Below the pieces are notes generated by a model. That model was not told where the DNA came from. It ran no database searches and worked only from the letters and a program-made list of their open reading frames with translations. Of a DNA stretch of 64,000 bases, positions 32,847-41,200 are shown piece after piece (the stretch's first letter is position 1; each line of letters begins with the position of its first letter). This DNA is from DATAOG01 sp963753685 (GTDB lineage: Bacteria; Pseudomonadota; Alphaproteobacteria; Geminicoccales; Geminicoccaceae): the NCBI GenBank assembly GCA_963753685.1, contig CAVWDE010000028.1, positions 68,915 to 132,914 on the forward strand, read 5' to 3'. Both the position numbers and the translations under genes were made by a program.

Positions 32847-34222
32847 CTACCGGACCGGGATATGAGTGAGCAGGCTCAGAAGCCCCCATGGTGCCAGCAA
32901 GCGCTTGGTGATGGCCGCGTGCATATGCAAGGCGCCCGCGTTCCACCAAGCCGCTCGGCCGGTGGCGGTCGCTGTGCGTGCACGCCCCGCTTCGACGCCC
33001 AGCGCCACCAGCTTTCGGTACCGGGTCTTGGGTGTGCGCCATTGCTCCCACAAGATTTTGCGGAGGCGGCGGCGCAACCACTGATCCAGCAAGTCGAAGG
33101 GCTGCTTGACGGTGGAGAGCCGAAAGTAGCCAACCCATCCTCGCGTATATTGGTTGATCTCCTTGATCACCCTGAGGATGTTTTGCCCCCGCCCCTTGGC
33201 GGTGATCTGCCGTATCCGATCCTTCGCCCGCTTCACGGATGAGGGTGCCGGTTTCAAGCGTGGCAAGCGGTGAGTGGTCACCGTGTAGCCCAGAAACGCC
33301 CGTTTCCAGGGCCGGCCCACGGCGCTCTTGGCGCGGTTCACCTTCAAACGCAGCTTGGCCTCCAGGAAGCCAGGAAGTGCGTCAGCGACGCCATGACCCG
33401 TTCGCCTGCACACCGGCTTTTGACGTAGATGTTTGCATCATCAGCCTAGCGGCAGAAGTGATGCCCTCTGCGTTCCAGCTCCTGGTCGAGATCATCCAGC
33501 AGGATGTTCGACAAAAGCGGTGATAGCGGCGACCCTTGTGGGGTCCCCGCTTCGCGGAGACTCACCAACCCGTCTCGCATGATACCCGCCGTCAGATAAC
33601 GTCGGATCAGCTTCAGGAGTCGTTTGTCCTTGATCTTCCGCGCCACCCGGCTCATCAGCAGGTCGTGATTGACTTGGTCGAAGAACTTCTCCAAATCAAG
33701 ATCGACAACCCACCGGCGACCATCGGCGATGTAGGCGCGCCCCTGCGTGACCGCTTGGTGGGCGCTACGTCCCGGACGGAAACCATAGCTGTGGGTTGAG
33801 AACGCCCGATCGAAGATCGGGCCCGTGACCTGCAGAATCGCCTGCGTGATCAGTCGATCAAGGACGGTGGGGATGCCGAGCATCCTGGTCCCCCCGCCGG
33901 GCTTGGGCAGATGCACCTCGCGTACCGGTGAGGGAACATAGGTTGCCTTCAGCAGCTGCTCTCGGATCGCAGGCCAAGCCTCGCGCAGGTGATCCGGTAG
34001 CTCGTCGACGGTTATGCCGTCGACGCCAGGCGCACCCTTGTTGGCTCGAACCCGCTTCAAAGCGGCCAACAGGTTCTCTCTACGTAGCACCTCCTCCATC
34101 AAGGTCTCGGTCGGTGGTGCGATGGGTTCCACGGTCGCCGTCACCGTTTGACACTCAGCGCTGGGCCCATGGCGACTTCCGGCCGCCTCCTTCCCAGGCT
34201 GCTCGGGCGTCTCAGCCCTCAT
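32847..34222 (-). pseudogene. Group II intron reverse transcriptase/maturase, broken at YADD
   Basis: From ATG 34222: ENLLAALKRVRANKGAPGVD, VREVHLPKPGGGTRMLGIPT, GFRPGRSAHQAVTQGRAYIA, WVVDLDLEKFFDQVNHDLLM and TPQGSPLSPLLSNILLDDLD. At the catalytic YADD motif the Tyr codon is TAG (HHFCR-stop-ADD, near 33446). A further shift near 33390 leads to the frame FLEAKLRLKVNRAKSAVGR, then the maturase domain LDQWLRRRLRKILWEQWRTP and an end without an HNH endonuclease. It is inactive as a reverse transcriptase. Confidence 0.88.
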
Positions 34223-34358
34223 GGCAGCGTCTCCTGCGGTGATCGAGGTCACGGCATCGGGCCGGGTTCGCTCGTTCAGGCCTCGGAGCGCTACGACGCT
34301 CCTTATCGCCCTCTGCTGACTTCTACCCACCCGACGAACAACCTCTCGATCGTCCTAG

Positions 34359-35997
34359 CCCGGATTTCTCAAACCGGAAGCGAGATGGGGCGCTTTGAGC
34401 GGTGTGAGCGGGGCGAGCCCGTCGCGTGACGGATGGGTAACGCGGACAGCGTCCACGACGAATTTTCGGACAAGCGGAGGCGAGCACCCGGCACGGGTGC
34501 GTAACTGATATGCCGGGGCGGTCAGAAGGCGGCGCGCTTCAGGTAGAGATAGGCGAGGTGGTACTCGTCGCGATAGGGGCAAGCTGAGGCCATGGCGATC
34601 TTGATGCGGCGCACGCTGGTCCGGACCTGGGCGCCGATCTTCAAGAGCTTGAGGCGGATCGTGCCGCAGGTGGCGGTGGCGAACTGGGTGTGGCGCAGGC
34701 CGATGCGGCGGAGCGCTTCGAGCAGGACGTAGGCGAAGGACGCGAACCACAGCCGGAGCTGGTTGGCGCGCATGGTGGCTGCCGACGTGCGATCGGCGAA
34801 CAGATCGAGCTGCTGCTCCTTGATCCGGTTCTCCATCTCGCCGCGGGCGCAGTAGAGGTCCTCGTAGAGCGTCCGGCCGTCGATCTGCTCGGTGGTCAGC
34901 GAAGTGACGATGAAGCGCGGGTTCGGGCCCTTGGCGAGGTGCTCGGCCTTGCCCACCACCCGGCGTTCGCGGCTCCCAGCTGTCGAGCGTGGCGTAAGGG
35001 AACTCGTCGAACCGGCGGGCCGGTCGGCCGGCGGCGCGAGGCTCGGCTTCGGCTTCGGCCAACCTGTCCTCGATCTCGGCCAGCAGCCGGGCGTTGCGGG
35101 CGAGGCCGAAGACGTAGTCGACGCCGTTGGCCTCAGACCACGCCATGATCTCCTCGCGGGCGAAGCCCGAGTCGGCGCGCAAGACGATCGCCACCCTGGG
35201 CCAGCGCGCGCGAATCTGGGCAACGATGCGGCCGATCTCGTCCTTGGCCCCGGCCGACGCGTCGATGTTCGAGCGCCGGAGCTTGGCGGCGAGCAGATGG
35301 CGGCCGCAGAACACGTACAGCGGCAGATAGCAGTAGCCATCATAGTAGCCGTGGAAGAAGCGGCCCTCCTGGTGGCCGTGCAGCGGGTCGTCGGTCGCAT
35401 CCAGATCGAGGACGATCTCTTTGGGCGCGCTCGGGTGCGCCTCGAGGAAGAGTTCGACGAACAGGCCCTCGATCGCCCGGGGCTCATGGCCGATCTTGTG
35501 ATAGCGGTCGAGCGCCGAGGTCGGCGCATGCTCCAGCCGGTTCAACGTGCTCTTGCCGGCCAACGGCGCGCAGTCGGCGCGGTGCGCCTCGAGCTTGCCG
35601 ACCAGGCTCGCCAGCACCGGATCGTGCCGGATCTCGTCGTGGCCAACGAGATCCTCGTACCCCAGCGCGATGCCACAGAGGCGCTGCATCAACATGGTCT
35701 CGACACCGTGCTCGACCAGCTCCTGGCAGCGCCCGTCGGCGACGCACCGCGCCAGGCGCCGACCAGACCGATCGCCCGATTCGCGGCCCCGAGCAGCAGC
35801 GCGCCAGCGTCCGAGGTCACCTGCCCGCCGTCGAAGGCGGCGACCACCTGGCGCCCTTCGATGGCTTCCAATCCAAACAGATCGCGGCTACACTCTGTCG
35901 GCATCGGGGACCTCCTCTGCGTCGCGTTAAGCCTTTGTCACAGAAGAGTTATCGCCGATCCAGAGCCCCGATGCACGCCCTAGTTTGAGAAATCCGG
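34359..35997 (-). mobile_element. IS1380-family insertion sequence
   Basis: A 1.64-kb element with terminal repeats CCGGATTTCTCAAAC (left at about 34360; right complement ending 35997), flanked by CCTAG at 34354-34358 and 35998-36002. It is inserted in the 5-prime part of the group II intron and directly touches the IS1182 element. Its transposase gene is frameshifted. Confidence 0.88.
34522..35904 (-). pseudogene. IS1380-family transposase, two frameshifts
   Basis: The first frame (from 35904) has VVAAFDGGQVTSDAGALLLG. After a shift near 35700: MLMQRLCGIALGYEDLVGHD, EIVLDLDATDDPLHGHQEGR (catalytic D region), VAIVLRADSGFAREEIMAWS (second D) and GVDYVFGLARN. After a second shift near 34965: RFIVTSLTTEQIDGRTLYED, GEMENRIKEQQLDLFADRTS (catalytic E) and KIAMASACPYRDEYHLAYLY. 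Each break is a single-base type. Domain order is otherwise complete. Confidence 0.85.
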
Positions 35998-36002
35998 CCT
36001 AG

Positions 36003-37510
36003 GAGCCTGTCCGGGTAATGGGGTAGCGGGGTGGCGCTGGTGATGACGGGGGCTGGTGGGTCGTGCTGATGGGCATGGCAGATGCCGAGATTAGGGTGAG
36101 GATGGGCTCAGGCGGCCTGGCTTCTGACCAGTTTGGTCAGGTTGTGGGCGGTGCAGACCAGTGCCCATTCCGCCTTGACCTTGGTGAAGCCGCGCAAGAG
36201 GAACTGGCGGAAGCCGCGGGCGTGTTTGATCTGGCCGAACACCGGCTCGACCGTCTGCTTGCGCAGGCGGTAGCGCGAGCGGCGGCCGGCGCGCTTGAGT
36301 TTGGCCGCCATCGCGGCCATCCGCGAGCCCGGCCGGATCTGGCGTTGACCACTCGGATCGGGGTTGCCGTGGCGGCCGCGGCCGGGCGCCAGGTAGCCGC
36401 GGATGCCGCGCGTCGCCAGGGCTTCGAGGTTGTCCTCGCGGCAGAAGCCGGCATCGGCCGAGACTTCGCGCGGGGCGCCGCCGAGCGCGGCCGTGGTGGC
36501 CTCGAGCAGCGGCACGAGGCCGGCTTGGTCGCTGCCGTTGGTGGTCAGGCGCTGGGCGGTGATGATCTGGTGGACGCTGTCGACCGCGACCTGGCCGTTA
36601 TCGCCCTGGATGTCGCCATCCCTGGTCTTGAGCACCCGACTGTCGGGATCGGTGAAATTGCGCTGCGCCCGCGCGGGCGGACCGCCGTCCGGAGCGCGCG
36701 CCGGCCGGCCGTGATCGACCATGCCCGAGGACGGGCCCGGCTCGGCGTCCGGCGGCGGCCTGTCCGCGTTCGCCTCGGCCTCCAGGGCAGCTTTCGCGGC
36801 ACGGATGCGCTCCAGCCGCGCCTTGGGGTCGGCGACCCACTCGGGCAGCTCGTCGCCGCGGGTGTCCGGGCCCAGTTCGGCATCCTCGGCGGCATCAGCA
36901 GCCGCGGCCTTCGCCAGCCAGCTCTTGACCTCGGCGGCAAGCTCGCGCTCAGCCCGCTGCATCCGGCCGTAGCTCATGGCCTTGTGCCGGCTCGCGTTGG
37001 CCTTGACCTTGGTGCCGTCGAGCGCGACATGCCCGAGCTTGACCAGGCCGGCCTGCCGGCACAGCCGCAGGACCTGCACGAACAACCCGGCCAGCGCCTC
37101 GAGATGGCGCTTCCTGAAGTCGGAGATGGTGCGGAAGTCCGGCCGCTGCATGCCGGTCACCGCCATGATGTCGAGCCGCTCCTCGCAGCCCCTGGCGATC
37201 CGCCGCGAGGCGTAGACGCCCTGCGTGTAGGCATAGAGCAGGAGCGCCACCATCATCGCCGGGTGGTAGGGCGGCTGACCGCGCTCCTCCCGTTCGTAGG
37301 GCTCCATGATCGCCGCCAGGTCCAGCTCGCGGCGCACCAGCTCACGCACCAGATGCGCCGGATGGCCCGCCGGCACGAAGTCGTGGACCGACGGCGGCAA
37401 CAGCCAGACCTGGTCCACGTCCCACGCCCGGAAGGTCTTGCTCATGCAGGCTGATCAACCACGCCAGGCGCCGCCGGTCCACCCCTCTGCCGCCATTACT
37501 CGGACAGCCT
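36003..37510 (-). mobile_element. IS1182-family insertion sequence, complete
   Basis: A 1.51-kb element with ends AGCCTGTCCGGGTAATG (36004) and, complement, AGGCTGTCCGAGTAATG (37510). It is bordered by CCTAG at 35998-36002 and 37511-37515. One intact transposase gene fills it. It sits beside IS1380 at the same CCTAG target in the group II intron, so one inserted at the duplicated target of the other. Confidence 0.88.
36108..37445 (-). CDS. IS1182-family transposase
   Basis: 445 residues: N-terminal FRAWDVDQVWLLPPSVHDFV, YHPAMMVALLLYAYTQGVYA, RPDFRTISDFRKRHLEALAG. The DDE core has D in VALDGTKVKANASRHKAMSY, D in REVSADAGFCREDNLEALAT and E in LRKQTVEPVFGQIKHARGFR. A charged linker (about residues 175-260) and RNFTDPDSRVLKTRDGDIQG lie between. 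All catalytic residues are present and the gene is uninterrupted, so this is probably the active element of the nest. Confidence 0.95.
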   Translation of the reverse strand: MSKTFRAWDVDQVWLLPPSVHDFVPAGHPAHLVRELVRRELDLAAIMEPYEREERGQPPYHPAMMVALLLYAYTQGVYASRRIARGCEERLDIMAVTGMQRPDFRTISDFRKRHLEALAGLFVQVLRLCRQAGLVKLGHVALDGTKVKANASRHKAMSYGRMQRAERELAAEVKSWLAKAAAADAAEDAELGPDTRGDELPEWVADPKARLERIRAAKAALEAEANADRPPPDAEPGPSSGMVDHGRPARAPDGGPPARAQRNFTDPDSRVLKTRDGDIQGDNGQVAVDSVHQIITAQRLTTNGSDQAGLVPLLEATTAALGGAPREVSADAGFCREDNLEALATRGIRGYLAPGRGRHGNPDPSGQRQIRPGSRMAAMAAKLKRAGRRSRYRLRKQTVEPVFGQIKHARGFRQFLLRGFTKVKAEWALVCTAHNLTKLVRSQAA

Positions 37511-37855
37511 CCTAGCCCGAGGCAGGTGGACAGATTTCCCAGGGTAAGGCGCGTGACTTTCCTCCCAGCTCCGCCGCATATGCAAAGTCGCGTTCCGGAT
37601 GACATTGGGCTTCGGACACCGACGCTTCCTCGCCCACGCGACCCTGCCTCACATGCGGTTCGTGTGCCTCGGGTCAGGAGTTTGCTTACAGCTTCCTTCA
37701 GATCCCACCTCACAATGGGCACCCTTGCTGTTCGGCTAGGAGTTCCTGTCATCAAGGTCTCCAAGGGACTTTCACCCTCAAGTCACTTCCCGGTCGGCTT
37801 TCGCCTTCCGGTTGTCAGCGCCAGGCCATGGCGCTGCGCGCCATGCCTGTCGCAC
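37511..37855 (-). ncRNA. Group II intron 5-prime ribozyme region (domain I)
   Basis: The minus strand begins GTGCGACAGGCATGGCGCGC and contains the conserved domain I phrase GAGGTGGGATCTGAAGGAAG and GGGTGAAAGTCCC, found near the 5-prime end of many bacterial group II introns. It contains no coding sequence. It is separated from the reverse transcriptase by the two IS elements, which truncate the ribozyme. Confidence 0.7.
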
Positions 37856-38216
37856 GTCGGGTAGCCGGGCAGGCCTTGCGGCCCGCCCAGCCCCCTCAGA
37901 ACCATACATGCGAGTTGCCCCGCATACGGCTCAAGGCTCAAGCATCGGTCAGCACATTCGAGGTCGACCGCGGGGCGGTCCGGGACGGCACCAGCGGTGG
38001 AGGAGAACACGGGTCGTATCTCCAGTGACGGGGTCGCGGCGCACCACGAGGTTGGTGTTGCCGCCCTGCTCGAGGTCGGGATCGAAGACCGCTTTGCAGG
38101 CCGCGCACCGGCCCCGCCTGGGGTACCTTGGAGAATCGCCTGTTCTCCATCTATTCTCCAGATAATGTGTTATTTTAGGTCTTTGAAATTCCACACAGAG
38201 AGGGTTCGACCACAGT
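37856..38216 (+). repeat. Tandem repeat unit A: fossil group II intron 3-prime end
   Basis: First of two head-to-tail units of about 350-360 bp, strongly similar to 38217-38565. On the minus strand each ends with domain V (37895-37933; GAGCCGTATGCGGGGCAACT then CGCATGTATGGTTCT), domain VI (GGGCGGGCCGCAAGGCCTGC) and the boundary GGCTACCCGAC. Before that lies a short coding-like piece (CAACKAVFDPDLEQGGNTNL, VVRRDP). Unit A's boundary at 37856 directly touches the 5-prime GTGCGAC of the intron at 37855. Confidence 0.7.
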
Positions 38217-38565
38217 GTCGGGTAGCCGGGCAGGCCTTGCGGCCCGCCCAGCCCCCTCAGAACCGTACGTGCGAGTTGCTCCACATACGGCTCAAGCATC
38301 GGCCAGCGCATACGAGGTCGACCGCGGGGACCGTCCGGGACGGCACCAGCGGTGGACGAGGACACGGGCCGTGGCGGGGTCGCGGCGCACCACGATGTTG
38401 GTGTTGCCGCCCTACTCGAGGTCCGGATCAAAGATCGCTTTGCAGGCCGCGCACTGGCCTCGCCTGGGTACCTTGGAGAATCAGCTATTGCCCACTAATC
38501 CATCAGATGAAATGTTATACTAAACCTTTGAAATCCCACGCAGAGAGGGTTCGACCACAGGTGCT
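38217..38565 (+). repeat. Tandem repeat unit B: fossil group II intron 3-prime end
   Basis: Second unit, with the same plan: intron boundary GTCGGGTAGCC at 38217, domain V at 38257-38296 (GAGCCGTATGTGGAGCAACT then CGCACGTACGGTTCT), and a degenerate coding piece with a stop inside. It ends at GAGAGGGTTCGACCACAG, the phrase that also ends unit A. Differences between the units (indels, substitutions) show the duplication is old. Confidence 0.7.
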
Positions 38566-39016
38566 CTCCCTCCGCCAATACACCCTTGCGGTAACGTCTC
38601 TCCGCTCGTCGAACCGCTCGCTGAAGCCCAGGAATTCCGCCATTTTCAGGCGAGCGGCCGTTCACCTTGCCCGGCCGGCGCCGACCCGAAAACCCTCTCT
38701 GACGGCCGGCTTTCTCCGTAGCTGTTCACTTGGCCCATCCGGTACCCACTTAAATAAGGCAATAAGATCAGAGACATACGTAATCTCACGAGCTTCCCGG
38801 GTTCGCGATTCCGCTTGGGTGGGCGAGAATCTCTGCGAACACGGGAAAATGTGCGACCTTTCCTCGTCACGTCAGCCCCCCTAACCGCGCTGTTGGCGCC
38901 TGCGCCCTAGGGGATTACCATAAGTTAAGTCGATCAGCGCCGATGTCCCATTCGGGTGGTACTTTGTGCCGACAATGCGAGGCCAAGCATCATAGCCATC
39001 TTTGAACCGCAATGAG
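38566..39016. other. Intergenic region upstream of the nuclease-STAND gene
   Basis: About 450 bases without a supported gene. Short inverted elements (GACGGCCGGC, GCGAGCGGCC) are present, but I cannot assign a promoter with confidence. The segment 38900-39016 (AT-richer, GGGATTACCATAAGTTAAGT) is the likely leader of the next gene. Confidence 0.4.
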
Positions 39017-41200
39017 ATGAACTCTGAGACCAAGCCTAAGGAAGCCGCAGCGATCGCGCTTGGCGAGGGCGAGCGACGAGCGCAGCGCGGCTATGTGCCC
39101 CAGTACGATCTGGCCGCCCGGGTGATCTACGAGGCGCTCGCCGCGGGACGCCTCGAATGGGTCGGAGTGGCCGATCGTAGGGCCGGTGCGTTCGATGATG
39201 TCGTGTTGGGCCTCCGCGACCGGATCGTCGCCCACCAAGTCAAGAGCAGCCGCGATCCTGAGCCTTTTAGCATACGGACGGTTCTGCTAGGCGCCGGGAA
39301 GCTCTGGACCCGCATGCTGGCGTCGCGGGGCAAGCTGAACGCTGAACACCGTGACGCAGTGATCGAGACGATCTACGTGTGTGATGACTACCCGCGTACG
39401 AACGACAATGTCGGCGGCGAGGGCACCCCCGTCTCTTCCGCGGCGTTTCTGCGGACGCATGAGGCAAACCGCCTCTCCTGGACCCTAACCGACTGGCGGG
39501 CCTCGCCATACGGCGATCTTGTCGCCGATCTGCAGACGGCATCTGGATTGGATGACGAAGCCTTTCAGGATGCTTGGCGACATTCGCGCTTCCTCGTCGG
39601 CGGGCAGGGCCACTTCCTGGGCCTCGGTAGTGCAAGTCCCATGGAGGATCGACGTCTCCAGGCCCTGGCCGCCTTGCTTCCGCGACTTGCTGCAGACCCT
39701 GTCAATCGGGATCGCTGGCCGGTCGCAGATATCCTGTCCCGTTTGGGTTGGCGCGACCCCTTCAATCTTCGGCATGGCCAGACGTTTCCGGTCGACGCCC
39801 TCTATCAGACCAACGCGCCTACCCAGAAGGCGCTGCAGCAGGTCCTTTGGGCAATAACCTCCGGCTACGCCAGTCTCGTCGGCCCGCCCGGCAGCGGTAA
39901 GTCCACCCTATTGGCAGCGGGCCTGCTCCCCACGCCGCGCGCGGCGGTGATTCGCTACTTGGCATTCATGCCCGGTGAAGGGCATGGGCTCGGCCGTGCC
40001 GAAGCCTTCGACTTTCTCCACGATATCATCGCGCAACTAAAGCGCCACGATCTGGGCACCCAGACCATGCCCGGAACTGAACGAGTGGAGCTGCGAGAGC
40101 AACTCGAGACCCTTCTGCACGAGGCTGGTAACCGCTTCCAAAATGAGGGAATCCGCACCGTCATTGTGATCGATGGACTTGACCACGTCCCACGAGAGGA
40201 GAGGCCTGAGCATTCGTTCCTGCGTGAGTTGCCTCTGCCACACGCCGTCCCGGACGGCGTGATCTTTGTCCTTGGGACACAACAGCTTGACTTAGAGGAG
40301 ATCCCGCGCGCGGTGTCCTCTCAGGCTCAAGAGATCGGCCGATGTATCGCGGTCACACCGTTATCTCGTGAGGCTGTCCGCCGCTTGGTCGTCGCAGCGG
40401 GAGTGCCCGATGACGTTGATCAGGACGAATTCTACGCTCGAACCAACGGCCATCCGCTGTCGACCAGATACGTCATTGAGGGCCTGCTCAACGTCGAGAC
40501 TCCGGAAGACCGTGAGCACTGGCTGCGGCACGGACCGGCCTACGGCGGCGATGTCGAGGCCTTCTACGAACGCGCCTGGCACGAACTTGAGCGGAAGGTC
40601 GAGGCGCAACGGGCGTTGGCTTATTTGGCACTCGCCGAGGGGCCGATCAGCCCCATCAGCCTCGACGTGCTGGTCGGCCGAGACGCGACAGATGCCGCTT
40701 GGCGTGCTGCCGGACACCTCCTGGTTAGGGATCACCGGAACGCCTGGTCCATCTTCCACAACAGCTTCCGCCTATTCCTGCGCGCTCGCACAGGTCTTCG
40801 CCATGGAGTAGCCGACGAGGTCGCCGTGCGGCGGCGGTACCGAGAACTTGCCGACATGGCCCGCGATGCGGATCCGACGGACCCGCAGCGGTGGATGGAG
40901 CTTCGGTACCGGGCGCGAGCCGGCGACAACCCCGCCGTGGCCAATCTTGCCACACCCGAACGCTTCCGCGCCCAGTTCATCGAAGGCCGGAATCCGGGCG
41001 ACATTTGGGACGACATAGGCTTCGCCTTCGCGGCCGCCGGCACGCTGCGTCGGCCCGAGCTTGTCGTTGACCTGATCCTGTCCAGACATGAGATCAATAT
41101 GCGCTGCGATGCGTTGGGTGACGAAGTTTTCGACAGCTTGATCCAGCTCGGCGAGCTGCGCGCTGCGCTGGGACTGCTCGAGGCGGAGGGTGTCTGCTGA
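39017..41200 (+). CDS. Nuclease-STAND NTPase, N-terminal part (candidate Avs-like defence protein)
   Basis: 727 residues from ATG 39017 (a TTG at 39002 is also in frame). Residues 20-210 look like a PD-(D/E)xK / Cap4-like dsDNA nuclease: GYVPQYDLAARVIYEALAAG, LEWVGVADRR, FDDVVL (D60/D61) and AHQVKSSRDPEPF (Q74-V-K76). A P-loop STAND-type NTPase follows: Walker A GPPGSGKST (289-297), Walker B VIVIDGLDHVPREERPEHSF (D386/D389), VIFVLGTQQLDLEEIPRAVS and NGHPLSTRYVIEGLL. Winged-helix-like and helical segments run to the end. TGA 41198-41200 ends the frame, but similar helical sequence continues in the -1 frame, so this is the first part of a split gene of about 1998 codons. Confidence 0.8.
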   Translation: MNSETKPKEAAAIALGEGERRAQRGYVPQYDLAARVIYEALAAGRLEWVGVADRRAGAFDDVVLGLRDRIVAHQVKSSRDPEPFSIRTVLLGAGKLWTRMLASRGKLNAEHRDAVIETIYVCDDYPRTNDNVGGEGTPVSSAAFLRTHEANRLSWTLTDWRASPYGDLVADLQTASGLDDEAFQDAWRHSRFLVGGQGHFLGLGSASPMEDRRLQALAALLPRLAADPVNRDRWPVADILSRLGWRDPFNLRHGQTFPVDALYQTNAPTQKALQQVLWAITSGYASLVGPPGSGKSTLLAAGLLPTPRAAVIRYLAFMPGEGHGLGRAEAFDFLHDIIAQLKRHDLGTQTMPGTERVELREQLETLLHEAGNRFQNEGIRTVIVIDGLDHVPREERPEHSFLRELPLPHAVPDGVIFVLGTQQLDLEEIPRAVSSQAQEIGRCIAVTPLSREAVRRLVVAAGVPDDVDQDEFYARTNGHPLSTRYVIEGLLNVETPEDREHWLRHGPAYGGDVEAFYERAWHELERKVEAQRALAYLALAEGPISPISLDVLVGRDATDAAWRAAGHLLVRDHRNAWSIFHNSFRLFLRARTGLRHGVADEVAVRRRYRELADMARDADPTDPQRWMELRYRARAGDNPAVANLATPERFRAQFIEGRNPGDIWDDIGFAFAAAGTLRRPELVVDLILSRHEINMRCDALGDEVFDSLIQLGELRAALGLLEAEGVC

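Larger units (their letters stand above)
32765..37855 (-). mobile_element. Group II intron, degenerate, carrying two nested IS elements
   Basis: The minus-strand 5-prime end GTGCGACAGGC at 37855 fits the GUGYG consensus. The 3-prime end is CCGACCCGAT at 32765. Domain I-like RNA (37511-37855), a reverse transcriptase/maturase gene and domains V-VI (32765-32838) are in order. IS1380 (34359-35997) and IS1182 (36003-37510) sit together at one CCTAG site within the ribozyme part. Removing them leaves about 1.9 kb, a normal intron size. The encoded protein is broken, so the intron is immobile. Confidence 0.75.

Noticed and set aside
36063..37454. A 463-codon plus-strand frame opposite the IS1182 transposase
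   Set aside because: Exact antisense of a clear DDE transposase gene; no homology of its own.
41190..41200. Programmed frameshifting (prfB-like TGC TGA C) at the STAND gene break
   Set aside because: The prfB-type signal gives a +1 shift, but the coding continues in the -1 frame; no slippery heptamer or internal ribosome-like sequence is present.
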